DNA of 64,000 nt, from contig KL647326.1 of the NCBI GenBank assembly GCA_000727475.1, forward strand, positions 186,001 to 250,000, in the 5' to 3' direction. The notes beneath the pieces are model-generated. The model saw only the letters and a list, made by a program, of their open reading frames with translations. It was not told the origin of the DNA and searched no databases. The stretch is from Sarcocystis neurona (taxonomy: Eukaryota; Apicomplexa; Conoidasida; Eucoccidiorida; Sarcocystidae). Below are positions 11,797 to 22,400 of the stretch, in pieces. The first letter of the stretch is position 1; each line of letters begins with the position of its first letter. The translations under genes and the position numbers were made by a program.

Positions 11797-12327
11797 CTAC
11801 ACCAACAAGCCAAGCACGCTCCGCCGCAGTAACTTCTGCAGCGCACTGCTGCTGCTGCTGGTGTCCGTGTTCCTGCCGCAGGCACTGTGGGAGTACGATA
11901 CTGCGGCAGCAGCTGGAGCTGCTGCTCCTTGCAGACATCCTCTCGCACAGAGAGCTGCTTTCTTTTTCACTTCTCTTTCACGCCTAGGACGTCGCGTAGA
12001 TCCAGCTGGTCGTCGACTGCTGCTGCTGATATGGACAAGATCGCCGTTACGCTCGGGGGCACGGCACACGCACTGCAGGATTAACGGCTGCCGCTGCAGT
12101 GTACTACTTCGTGCTGCCTTGCTTCTGCTGGCGTTGCCCCTGCTGCTCCTCCTGATCCTGCTCCGGATGTCGTGTGCAAGTAGTATGGCCGACTGCCGCC
12201 ACTCTTTCGCATCTCCGTTTGCTGCGTGTGCTGCTGCTGCCGCCTCTGGCTGCGGCTCTTGGTGTCGTCGCACCTGCTGCTGCACTGCCTCTAGACTTGT
12301 TGCTTGTACCCTATATGCGCCCTCCAT
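11797..12327 (-). CDS. hypothetical protein, 176 residues
   Basis: An ATG at 12327 opens a frame that begins MEGAYRVQATSLEAVQQQ and ends at TAG, 11797. The middle contains the charged, mixed segment EWRQSAILLAHDIRSRIRR. The C-terminal third is Ala/Ser-rich. The CAG triplets are on the sense strand, as in the exons of the better-supported genes. A plus-strand frame over the same bases is Leu/Cys-rich and reads like the antisense shadow of CAG. The frame also stays open upstream of the ATG to about 12429, so this may be part of a longer exon. No domain is recognised and function is unknown. Confidence 0.35.
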   Translation of the reverse strand: MEGAYRVQATSLEAVQQQVRRHQEPQPEAAAAAHAANGDAKEWRQSAILLAHDIRSRIRRSSRGNASRSKAARSSTLQRQPLILQCVCRAPERNGDLVHISSSSRRPAGSTRRPRREREVKKKAALCARGCLQGAAAPAAAAVSYSHSACGRNTDTSSSSSALQKLLRRSVLGLLV

Positions 12328-13788
12328 AGTAGAAAAGAAGCACTCAGAAGCTAGACGAAGACCAGGCGCTGCAGCAGGGGCAATAGACAACACCAAGGAG
12401 GGAGAATTACCGGCGGAACGGAAGAGCACAGAGACAGGTCTACAGTACTTGGACCCTCTCCAGCTGCCTGCGGGAGTGCGTGAGAGGCGCTGTTACAGCA
12501 GCTGAAGTCGCGACCATCAGGCAGAACTAATAAGGCGATCCCTTGCTGCCGCTGCTGCTGCTGCAGCCAAGTAAACCACCTAATGCTGCTGCTGCATAGC
12601 CAGCCACTGCAGCCCCCGCTGCACGAGCTGCAGCAGAGGAAGCTCAAGAAAGGAGAAGGGGTTGCAGGAAAAACAGAAGCCACCAGAAGCAGCATCTGCA
12701 AGCAGCAACTGCAGCAGCAGCCGACAGCACCGCAGGAAGGGGAGACTGGAATAGAGCCGCTGCAGTACTGCCACGGCGAACACGACACGCGCCATGTTTC
12801 TGCTTGAAGCCAGCATCACCGGAATACCACACCAGCCACAGCAGCAGCATTAGCACACTGATGAAGCGACAACTGCAACAACAGCAGGAAATGAGAAGCA
12901 GAAGCGGCAGCGCCGCTCGAAAACCACGAGCAAGGACAACACCACGCTGCCTGAGAGGCACACATTGCCACCGTTTCACTAAACTTCGAGTTGCCGCTGC
13001 ACCATACACACTGAGAGACACATCTGGACTGGCTGAGTAGCTGGAGCCAAGAAAGTCAAAATCTCACCTTCGATCCAGCAGGGCAATCAAGTGCTGCCGC
13101 AGGTGCTACTGCTGACGGTATAGTATGCAACAGCAGCAACTTCATGCTGCAGGTGGTGGCGTGCCTGCGCCTCCTGCGTCTGCGTGAGCTGCGGTGGTTG
13201 ATGCTCCAAAGGTCAAGCTGCAGCGTGAGCCTCGCCCAGCAGCTACCCCACACCGGCCCCTCCGTACAGACATGCAGCCCAGCTGCCCGTAACACGATAG
13301 CAGGCGCGGCAGCAATGGGTACAGCCCGCTGCTGGCAACTGCAGGCAACAAGCAGCAAGGCGTACAACCTACTGCTGTTGTCTGGGTTTGTGGCAGAGGA
13401 ATAGCAACCAGAGCACCCCTGCTGCTGTTGCTGCCGATGCTCGGCTGCATATCTTAATGTGGATAAGCTGTTTGTCTCCGACCTCCCCTCTCGTGCGCTG
13501 TTGCTGCTGCTGGTGCTGTCGTTCTTCTTTGCAGCAGCGGCAGAGACACACGATAAACTTGCGCAGCGGGGGCACCCGCAGAGCTGGTGCTGCTCACACG
13601 CAGCACTCAACAGTCATGTTCTCTACGGCAGACAGAGGCCGTTGTGGTGTCTGGCTTTGCCGCTGCTGCTGCTGTTTAAACGGCAGCCGGCTGCTGCTGT
13701 ATATCCTGCTTCGCGTTGTAATGAAGCTGAGCTGTTGCCGCTACTGGGTGCGCTGCTACCGTTTTTCTTTCTGTTGTACTTGACATTT
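12328..13788. other. triplet-rich spacer with no assigned gene
   Basis: CAG lies on the plus strand at 12600-12730 and 12850-12910, and CTG at 13375-13700. Several short frames are open on both strands but none is supported by start, splice or family evidence. The segment lies just downstream of the minus-strand gene that ends at 13789, so part of it may be 3' untranslated sequence. Confidence 0.35.
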
Positions 13789-14305
13789 TCATATGGTCAG
13801 CGGCTGGTGGGTAGCTACGACGGTGTTGCTGCAAAGCCGGCTTTCTGCTGCTCCGTTTCCGGCCGCCGCTGCGATGCTGCTGTTGGTGACGACGGAATTC
13901 GTACTACTGGTAGTTCTGGACGCGTTGCCACCGCTTCTCGCAAACTGGTGCTGCTGCCGTGCGACTTGCTGCTTTTGCTGCTGATGCAGTGCGAGGAGCA
14001 ACGACAGGAGGCCCTCCACGCACCATCTCCACCACCAGCAACTGCAGTCACTCTTACTCTTCAAACTGCGGCTCTGTTGCGACCTTCTTTTCCAGCTGTC
14101 CTGGACGGCTTTCGCTACAACTCAGGCTCCTTGCTTTTGCAAGGTTACCAGAGTCCACATCTCTCTGTCCACTCTCCACATGTGTATCGATGCACAAATT
14201 GGGCCTGGACGGCGTCTATCTTCTGCAGACTCATCTGCAAGGCAAGTGCCTGGGTCTTCGAGATCCTCGACTTCCTCAGCGCAACTCCGCGAGGCACAGA
14301 CACAG
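13789..14305 (-). CDS. last two exons of an unrecognised minus-strand gene
   Basis: The upstream exon (14305 down to 14149) follows a TACAG acceptor and ends at a GTAACC donor. It encodes a basic helical segment with VALRKSRISKTQALALQMSL and KIDAVQAQFVHRY. A 53-base intron (14148-14096) ends in GACAG. The terminal exon (14095 down to 13789) begins with one base that completes the split codon, so the phases agree. It starts WKRRSQQSRSLK and ends with an Asn/Ser/Gln-rich tail and TGA. Sense-strand CAG fits the exon rule seen elsewhere in the window. Upstream exons above 14305 were not located. A 318-codon plus-strand frame over the same region is treated as antisense. No domain is recognised. 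Confidence 0.5.
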
Positions 14306-14419
14306 CTGTAGTAGCCGTCGCATCCACACTAACACTTTACAAAGCGTCTGAGACCAAGCGCACTTCACGCGTAGCAGCTGTAATTGACTATGTGACGCAA
14401 GTTATACACGAGTAGATCT

Positions 14420-15886
14420 GTCTGCATGCAGGGATACCCTCCAGGACCGCGACAGCCGTATTCCGAAGCTGCCTTCCCTTACTTTACTCCGTATTTTACT
14501 AGTCGGCGGAGAGAGACAGGTGCAAATTCAGGGGAAGGCAAGCGATGCTGACGTGCCCGTATCTGTTTTCCTATACTTAGATATACAAACACAGAGACGT
14601 GTGCACAGCAACATATATGCAGTCATAAATCTGCAGATGTGTCCATCCAGAAATGCGCACAGATCCTTGCACTTCCATTATAGACGAATCCTTTTACGAC
14701 CTCCTACGCGCATTGTAGCAATACCTGGAGAATACACATTAAAATAATCACGCCTTGTGCGTGCCTATGTGCCTAGGGCTGGCCTGCAAGACGCCAAAGG
14801 CAGGCACGTGTGTGTTGACAGATACGGCGGAGATACTCTCTGTACGCGTACAAGCGTGTTTTTCTGCCGGCACATACTCGTATAGACGGAGAACAGAGAC
14901 GCACACAGGTGTCTCTCTCTCTATGCGTACACGTGTATATGCGTCTCTGCAGATGTGCATGTATACACAAACATCCGCACATATATACACACAAATAAGC
15001 ACATGCTAGTGGTGCAGAGATAGCGTATATATATCGGCACACACACGAGCGGAGACTAGGCAAGTACGGTTTACCCCATGTGGGCATAGAAGCACCCTCC
15101 AGGCGCACAGAGGAATGGTTGTATGCCTACGTATCTACGCGTACTACGCCGCTTTTATCCGTACCGGCAAGCACAGATACGCAAACGAGTGTGGATCTAC
15201 GTCGCGTTGACCCGTGCTACTACACCTAGCAGCAGCAGCAACAGCAGCAACAGAAACAGCAGCGGTGGCAGCAGCTCAACCGGTCTCAGCAGAAGCGCTG
15301 CAGCACATCCGCCAACAGCAGCAGTCGGAGGCATGCGCGGGTTCGCATGCGCTGGGCCCTGAGCGAGAGCGTGGACCTTGTGCAAGCTCGTCGCATTTTA
15401 CCTCGTCCGGGATACGACGAAAATAATCAGAGATAACAGGTGTTCTGCTGCGCAGCAGGTAGCGCGACAGTGGGTGTGGCGTGTCCGTACACCGCAGCCT
15501 TGCGTGCGTTTCTGCGCGACGGGGCGGCGTGTTCGTGTTTCTCTGCGTAACGGACTGATGCTGCTGCACGCGTCCTAGGTTTTAGCCACGGACCATGCAG
15601 TTTTGCGTCCTTTTAACCGCACCCCACAACGGTGTGCCCAGAAATACGTGAACTTGCTGCTTCTCTCGAGGCCGCGGCGAGCTGCCGGCGGGCTGGGCGT
15701 CCGCCCCGCTGCGGCGCTAGCAGCCGAGAGCGCAGCACAGCTGGGCCGGTATAGGAGTAGACACAAGCCGCTAAAGCGCCTGCACACAGATACTCCGCAT
15801 GCGGCTTTTTCCTGTGATCTATTCTCTCTGTACGTGTCTCCCGTGAGGGAGTCTGTGTGCTTGCCTGCCTTACGTATGAAGACCTA
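14420..15886. other. non-coding, short palindromes and alternating sequence
   Basis: From 14500 to 15200 the sequence is AT/GC mixed with acgtgtgt and tatacaca alternation and no usable frames. A short CAG run lies at 15220-15330. A decayed palindrome copy, ending in GTACACCGCAG, lies at 15480-15496. I see no gene here. Confidence 0.5.
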
Positions 15887-16375
15887 ATGGAAAGCACCTA
15901 CCTGCTTTCATACGACAATAGGATGCATGTGCCTGAGGAAAGGAGGAAGAACATGCGCAGGGAGTGTCTCCCGTTTGACGAGTCTGCCTCTCTTTCTTCT
16001 CTGCGTTTGCGCCGGGCCGGCCTGTCTACGTATGAGGAGAGAGCCGTCGCGGTGAACGTACACCGCAGGGACGTACTCCAGTTTGCGCCGTGTGCAGCCA
16101 CTTCTGAACTGCGGACGCTTGTGCTGTTCAAGAGGAGGTCGTATACAACAAGTCAGATTGCCTCTCTCTGCTACAGTCGCCAGAGCTTCGAATTTCCCAG
16201 CAGCCGACGCAGCGGCACTCGTGTGTCCTTCCACGTTTGCAGCGAGCCCCCGCTCCGGACAACTCTCCGGGTGTATGTACACCGCAGTTGCGCAGACCTA
16301 CCACCTCACAGCAACAAGAAAACGACAGGTCCGTGTACGGGCGCATGTATCTGTTTGTACGCACATATGAGCTAG
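15887..16375 (+). CDS. hypothetical ORF, 162 residues
   Basis: An ATG at 15887 opens a frame beginning MESTYLLSYDNRMHVPEERR that runs to a TAG at 16373-16375. The composition is mixed and free of homopolymer runs, which is unusual in this window. Two copies of the dispersed palindrome (16051-16064 and 16270-16283) lie inside it and are read as VNVHRR and VYVHRS, so part of the frame may simply be repeat sequence. The minus strand is also open over most of this span. No family match and no clear splice pair. The chance of a false ORF is substantial. Confidence 0.28.
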   Translation: MESTYLLSYDNRMHVPEERRKNMRRECLPFDESASLSSLRLRRAGLSTYEERAVAVNVHRRDVLQFAPCAATSELRTLVLFKRRSYTTSQIASLCYSRQSFEFPSSRRSGTRVSFHVCSEPPLRTTLRVYVHRSCADLPPHSNKKTTGPCTGACICLYAHMS

Positions 16376-17124
16376 CTCGTGCAGACGAAGACTTGTTCGT
16401 ATCCGGGGGAGCCTGATCTCTGCAGCAGTCGGAGCCGGCACAGTCTCTCCACACTCCTCCGCGCCCGACGTCACCTGCTGCTGTTGCTGCTGCTGCCCTT
16501 GCAAAGCAGTTTGACCTGCAGAGAGCAGGAGCCGTCGTCGCCGTCGCCGCAGTCGGTCGTCCTCCGTCTTCGTCCGCGTCTGCCGCGGTCTTTGTCTCTT
16601 CGCTGTACTGTGCTACTACTGCTGCTGCCACTTGCGCTTGCGTCGCCGGTGCTGCTCGTCTGCTTGCACCGCAGGGTGCAGCAGGACTCCTTCACATCAC
16701 CTCTGCTCTGCATCCCGCTGCAGCTGCTGCTCCTCGCTGCTGCTGCTGCTGCTTCTTTCTCTGTGTCCCACTGCTGTGGTCGCTGCTGCTGCTGCCACCG
16801 CACGGAGGCGGGGAAGAAGTTGGGTGCCGTGCTCTCCGGCGCTTGCTGTGTCCTCTACATCTGTTAAACGCCTACTTCATGGTGCAGCCGCTGAAGTTTT
16901 CATTGCTGTGCCGGTGGTGTCTCAGCTGCTCGAACTGCGGCTGCTTGTCGTGCAGGTCTGCTGCTGCAGCATGGGCTGCTTCGCTCCTGCTGCTGCAGCT
17001 CCACTTACGCTTCCCGTATCGTGCGCTGCTGCTGCTGCTCCCCTGCCTGGGGGCTGGCGCTGCTTAATCGCAGCCAACAAACGCTCTCGATAGCCCTCTA
17101 CTTTCTCTTTCTCTGCATAGACGT
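16376..17124. other. CTG-rich block upstream of the helical-repeat gene
   Basis: Interrupted CTG tracts run on the plus strand from 16470 to 17050 with Leu, Cys and Ala frames. The minus strand reads as Gln and Ser runs (16471-16803). Either this is intron or leader sequence of the plus-strand gene that follows, or an exon of a minus-strand gene. I cannot decide from sequence alone. Confidence 0.35.
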
Positions 17125-19427
17125 ATGTTTACTGTATACCCACAAACACGCAGGTATATACGCGTATATATACGAGTGCTTTGGGTTTCACCAGGTACGT
17201 GCAGGGACCTCTCTTATGCACTTCCCCGTATACAGAAGATGTCTCTCCTGCAGACCGGGGCCCGCTGGTCGTCGGGCGGCCGCTGGACAGGCTGCGCCAC
17301 CTGCGCGGCGACCTTCCACAATAAGATAGCTGCCTGCGGCAGCAGCAGCAGCGGCAGCAGCAGCAGGAGCAGCGGCAGCCGCGACAGCAGCAGCAGCGGG
17401 AGCAGCGTCAGCAGGGGAGGCTGCATCAGTAGCTGCAGCAGCAGAAGGACAAGTGGCTGCGACAGGAGCAGCAGGGAGTGGGGCAGCAGTCCTAGGAGCA
17501 GCAGCAGCAGCTCTCACAGTAGGAGGATCGATGGGAGCGACTGCATCAGCAGTAGCAACAACAGCAGCTGCAATGGTAGCAGCAGCAGGTCGCGATGCTG
17601 GCAGCAGGTGGCGGAGTGCGTAGAAATGCAGCAGCAGCCGCTGGGGAGAGGAAGCAGCAGCAGGCTGATGAAAAGCTGGCAGGAGCCATTTGAGAAGAGG
17701 CGAAAGCTGCAGCAGCGGCAGCACCAGCAGGAGCGAGAGAAAGGAAGCAGCAGAAGCAGAAGAGACTCTGCCGCACACAAGAGCAACAGCATTACTCTCA
17801 GAAGTACCAGCTGCATGCGACGCGGCTGCAGTACGGGCAACAATCTCGCCAGCAGCGGCAGCAGCAGCAGATTGATCTTAGCAGCGCTGTGGGGTGCGTC
17901 GTTCTCCTTTTCCTTTGGCACTTCTGCTGCTGCAAATGAATGTTCTACCACAGAGCAGCAAGCAGCTGCTGCTGCTGCTGCGACAACACCAAAATTTGCG
18001 CATCTTCAGCACCAGCTCTACCCCACACAGCAGCCCCCGCCGCCACACTCCGTTCACCAGCCTCACACGCCGCAGCAGCAGCAGCCGCCTCAACCGCAGC
18101 CGCCGCAACAGCAGCCGCCGCAACAGCAGCCGCCGCAACAGCAGCAGCTGCAACAACGGCAGCATCAGCAAGAGCAGCAGCAGCAACAGCAGCGGCCGCA
18201 ACAGCAGCAGCAGCAGCGGCAGGAGCAGCAACAACAACAGCAGCAACGACAGCAGCGGCACCTACTGTCTTTACAGCAGGAACAGTTCTACTCGAAGCAG
18301 CAGCAGCAACTCCGTTCTGCCCCGCAGGAGCAGCAGCAGCAACAGCCATTTCTACGGCAACGGCGGCTTCAGCCGCAGCAGGAACAGCGACCGTGTTGTC
18401 CGGAACGGCAGCAGCAGCTTTACGTACAGCAGCAACGTGTGTCTCCCCAGCAAAGGCGCCCGCATGCACCAGAAAAGCAGCTGCACCACCACCGCCCTGC
18501 GTCGCTGCTGTTGCTGCAGCAGGAGTCACAGCAGCAGCCACAGCAGCAGCCACAGCAGCAGTCACAGCAGCAGCCACAGCAGCAGTCACAGCAGCAGCCA
18601 CAGCAGCAGTCACAGCAGCAGCCACAGCAGCAGCCACAGCAGCAGTTACAGCAGCAGTTACAGCAGCAGTTACAGCAGCAGTTACAGCAGCAGTTACAGC
18701 AGCAGTCACAGCAGCAGTCACAGCAGCAGTTACAGCAGCAGTCACAGCAGCAGTCACAGCAGCAGTCACAGCAGCACCCACAGCAGCAGTTACAGCAGCA
18801 GTCACAGCAGCAGTCACAGCAGCAGCCAGAGCAGCAGTTACAGCAGCAGCCACAGCAGCAGTTACAGCAGCAGCCATACCAACAGCCACAGGAGCAGCAG
18901 TGGCGTGCGGAGTGGAAATCGGCTGAGCAGAAGCAGCAGCGCGTACGCAGAGTAGAGCAGCAAGGCGAGAGAGGAGAGGCAGCAGCAGCAACGAGTCCCG
19001 TGCTTCCGCTGCAGCGCGAAGCGACAGGGGAGAGCCTGTTTGTTCCTTTTCTCTGCAGAGGCTTGCAGTCCCCGTTCGGCCGTTGCAACACACAGCAGCG
19101 CAGCAGGAAAGTTGCAGGAGGAGGACGCGGCGCGGCTGCAGCAGCAGCAGGAGCAGCAGCTCGCGCAGCAGCAGGCGGAAGAGGAAGAAGCGCAGCAGCC
19201 GGAGCAGAAGGTGAAGGTCGAAGGGAAGAAGGAGGAAGAGCTGCAGAAGCGGCAGCAAGGACACGAGCAGGATACAAAGCAGCAGCAGGAAGTGGCGAGG
19301 CACCTGAAGAAGAAGGAGACATGCTGCTGCAGGAGGCAGCCTGGTGGCTGCAACACACGCGGCAGTTAACGGTCGATGCTGTCGACCAGTGGGCCCTGAG
19401 TTTCCATTTTCTCTACGCGCAGCAGCG
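17125..19427 (+). CDS. poly-Gln/Ser N-terminal exon region of the helical-repeat gene
   Basis: The frame is open from an ATG at 17125, but a TACAG acceptor near 17238 makes the first 37 codons doubtful. It then encodes Ser- and Gln-rich sequence to a 12-base minisatellite at 18527-18890. A strong acceptor (TTCTCTGCAG) ends at 19059. After it, one frame encodes a coiled-coil-like segment containing KLQEEDAARLQQQQEQQLAQ, while the frame used at the exon end gives QEAAWWLQHTRQL and WALSFHFLYAQQ. The two frames differ, so a small intron or an indel lies near 19280-19320. The apparent TAA at 19429 overlaps a donor (CG followed by GTAATG). Splicing there to 20898 completes an Arg codon and continues a helix, which is why I read this as internal. 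Confidence 0.4.
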
Positions 19428-22400
19428 GTAATGGAAGTTGCTGTCCTTCTCCCCCGCTCTCTCTCTGGACGCACACAATATTCGTATACAGCCACACCGG
19501 TAGTAATATTCACATATGTATATATATGTCTTTATATGGTACATATTATAAGAGGTACATAATATGTGTATGTAGTGTTTGTCCATAGGGAGGCGTATCT
19601 GCGGTACGCACATATTTGTAGAGATGTGCATGTTGTAGACAAAGTGAGTCTTTTTGTCTACTTGTCATATGCGTATGTATATCTATTCTGTGTCTAGATT
19701 CTATACAGTGCTCATAAGTACATATATATATATGTACGACTGAATATATATCTATACCTTTATATATATAGATAGATAGATATTCAGTTTACTATACACA
19801 TATATGTTGTATGTACGTATACGCTGCAAGTGCGCAAATAAGGACATGTGTATCTGTGATGCGTATCACTTCTCTACTCTAGTGATCTGTCTCTTTATAC
19901 ACACACATACACATACATATATATATATCAATATATATATGTATATATATATGTATATATATATATGATACTCTCATTTGGCCATCCGTCGAAGACACAG
20001 CTCTGTCCGGCTCTCTGTCTTTCACTCTGTCTTTCGCTCTTTACATATATATATATATATATATATATATGTATACCCGAAGAGATACGGATGGATCGAA
20101 AGAGAGTATATATATTTATTTGTATATTCAATAATATATATATATACATACAGATATAGATATATATTCAGTTGTATGCATGGATGTATCTATCCATCCG
20201 TCCATTCTTGTTTTGTGTGTATACATATGCACATATGTACATATATTTTAAGTAGGCATATATACGTATGTATGCATATGTATATGTATACATATATTAA
20301 AAGTAAGAATATATGTGTATGTATACATATGCATATGTTTAAAATATAAATATATATGTGAGTCGTTGTGTATATGTGCATGTGCGTTGGGAATAGAAGG
20401 CTGTAGGGATAGTTGACGACGAGTAACTGCTGCCTGTTCACTTTTTGCTGCGAGGATAACGTGAGTCGTATCTTCCTGTCGCTCTCTTCGCTCCCTTTGC
20501 CTCGCTGTCTCTGTATCTCCAATTTATATGCAACATACATATTTGTCTCCGTCTCCGTCTCCATCCCCGTCTCCGTCTCCGTCTCTCCTTTCTGTACATA
20601 TCCATATATATATGTATATATATATGTGTCTCTCTCTCGTGTCTGTATTTGAACGTGTCTCTCTTCTTCTTTCGCTTCTTCTTTTTTCTCGCTGTTCCTT
20701 GTCTGTGTGTCTACTTGTTTTAGTCGCTCGTTTCCTCTCTCTTTGTCTCTTCCGTTTCTGTAGATGTGAACTTTCGTCGTTTCCTCTCTCTGCCATCTCC
20801 ATATATGTATAGTTGTTGTGTCACTCTCGTCTTAGCTCTCTGTGACGCCTGCCCCCCTGCTCTTCGCGTTGTGCTGCTGCTGCTGCTTCTGCTGCAGATA
20901 CGACTTGCTGCTGCCCGCGTTGGAGGAGAGTTTGGAGCTGCTGCCGTGTCTTCGCCCGGGAGAAATTGCGATGCTCGCGAACCACGCGAGCCGTCTGCTT
21001 CCTCCGCTCAGTCGACAGAAGCAGCAGCAGCACTCCACAGAGAAGCAGCAGCAACAGACGCAGCAGCGGCAGCAGCAGGAGGAGAAGAAGAAGTGGGTGA
21101 TGGACGAGGCGCGGGTGCGTCGTTGGTGGTATCGTCTCGGAGATGCCATTCCCCCGGTGAGTTCGCTGCTCCGTTTCTCTCTCTAGTGCTCGCCTGCGAA
21201 GCAGCAACTTGTCTTCTTCCTACCTTTCTCCGTCTGTCTGGTGGGGGGCTTCTTTGCTGTGCCGTGTTTCTCTTCTTCTTCTTCCTTGTCCGGCAGCGAC
21301 AGGTGAATTTCTTCGTTGCTCGTGGGGCAGGTTGCTTCTTCGCACACCAACGCCCCTGGCTGGGTGTAGTTTTATATTTCCGCCACACGGAGACAGAGAG
21401 AGAAGGAAAGGAGGGGAGGAGAGACGAAAGGAAGCGACCCAGCGAGAGAGCGCGAACGAAAGACGCAGCGAGAAGCCGAAAGAAGAGGAGAGCAGAAGAA
21501 ACGGAGAGACAGAAAGGGAGAGGCGGAAAGTGCGAAAGAAAGATAGAGGAGAAGCAACACACACACAGAGGCCACGGAAGACGTATTTGTCCTCCTCGGG
21601 GAAGTGGCGGGGTCGGCTTCGAAGAAAAGGACACTTCTGCATCCTGCAGGGTGGATGCGTATTCCACCCACCGCGGAGATGTCTGACGACAAAAATGCAC
21701 TGCGTCTGTAATTCACCTCCTCCCGCTCTCTATCTCTCCGTCTGTCTGTCTTCCCCTTTTGCTGCGTCTCTTTGTCTTTGTCTTTCTCCGTCCCTTTCTC
21801 TCTGCCTTGGTCTCCCCTTCTCCGTCTCTCGCTGGCTGTCTCCCTGTCTCCGTCTCCTCTGGCCGTCTTCCCCTCTCTGTCTCTCACTGGCTGTCTCCCC
21901 GTCTCCGTCTCCCTGTCTCTCTGTGTCTGTCTCCCTGTCTCCGTCCCTCTCTCCGTCTCTGTCTCCCCGTCTCCCTGTCTCCCCGTCTCTATCTCTTTCT
22001 GGCCGTCTCCCTATCTCTGTCTCTTCTGGCTATCCCCCTGTCTCTCTCTGTGGCCGTCTCCCTGTCTCCGTCCCTTCTGGCCGTCTCCCTGTCTCCGTCT
22101 CCTTCTCTCTGTGTCTCCCCCCACTTTCTCCCCCTCACCCCCCCACCTTCTCCCCCCCACTTCCTTCGTCTCTCGGGTTGTCTTCCTCTCGCTGTGTCTC
22201 CTTCTCCGCGTCTCCCTCTGCCCCTTCCCCTTCTGTCTCCTTCTCCGTCCTCCCCGTCTCCCTGTCTCCCCGTCTCCCTGTCTCTCCGTCTCCCTGTCTC
22301 TTCCCCCCTCTCTGTTGGCCTCGCTTTTTTGCTGCCTCTCAGTTTCTCGTTTTTTCTCGCTTCTTCTCGGAGCCTGTGGCGCAGCTTCTCCTGTCCTCCC

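Noticed and set aside
13459..14415. 318-codon plus-strand ORF with a signal-like N-terminus
   Set aside because: It starts only at GTG. The minus strand has two exons with good splice sites and matching phase over the same bases, and the plus frame carries CTG-derived Leu runs expected of an antisense shadow.
17945..19513. 522-codon minus-strand Ala/Val/Thr ORF
   Set aside because: It is open mainly because of the 12-base and CAG repeats. There is no ATG-linked unique sequence and the plus-strand exon evidence is stronger.
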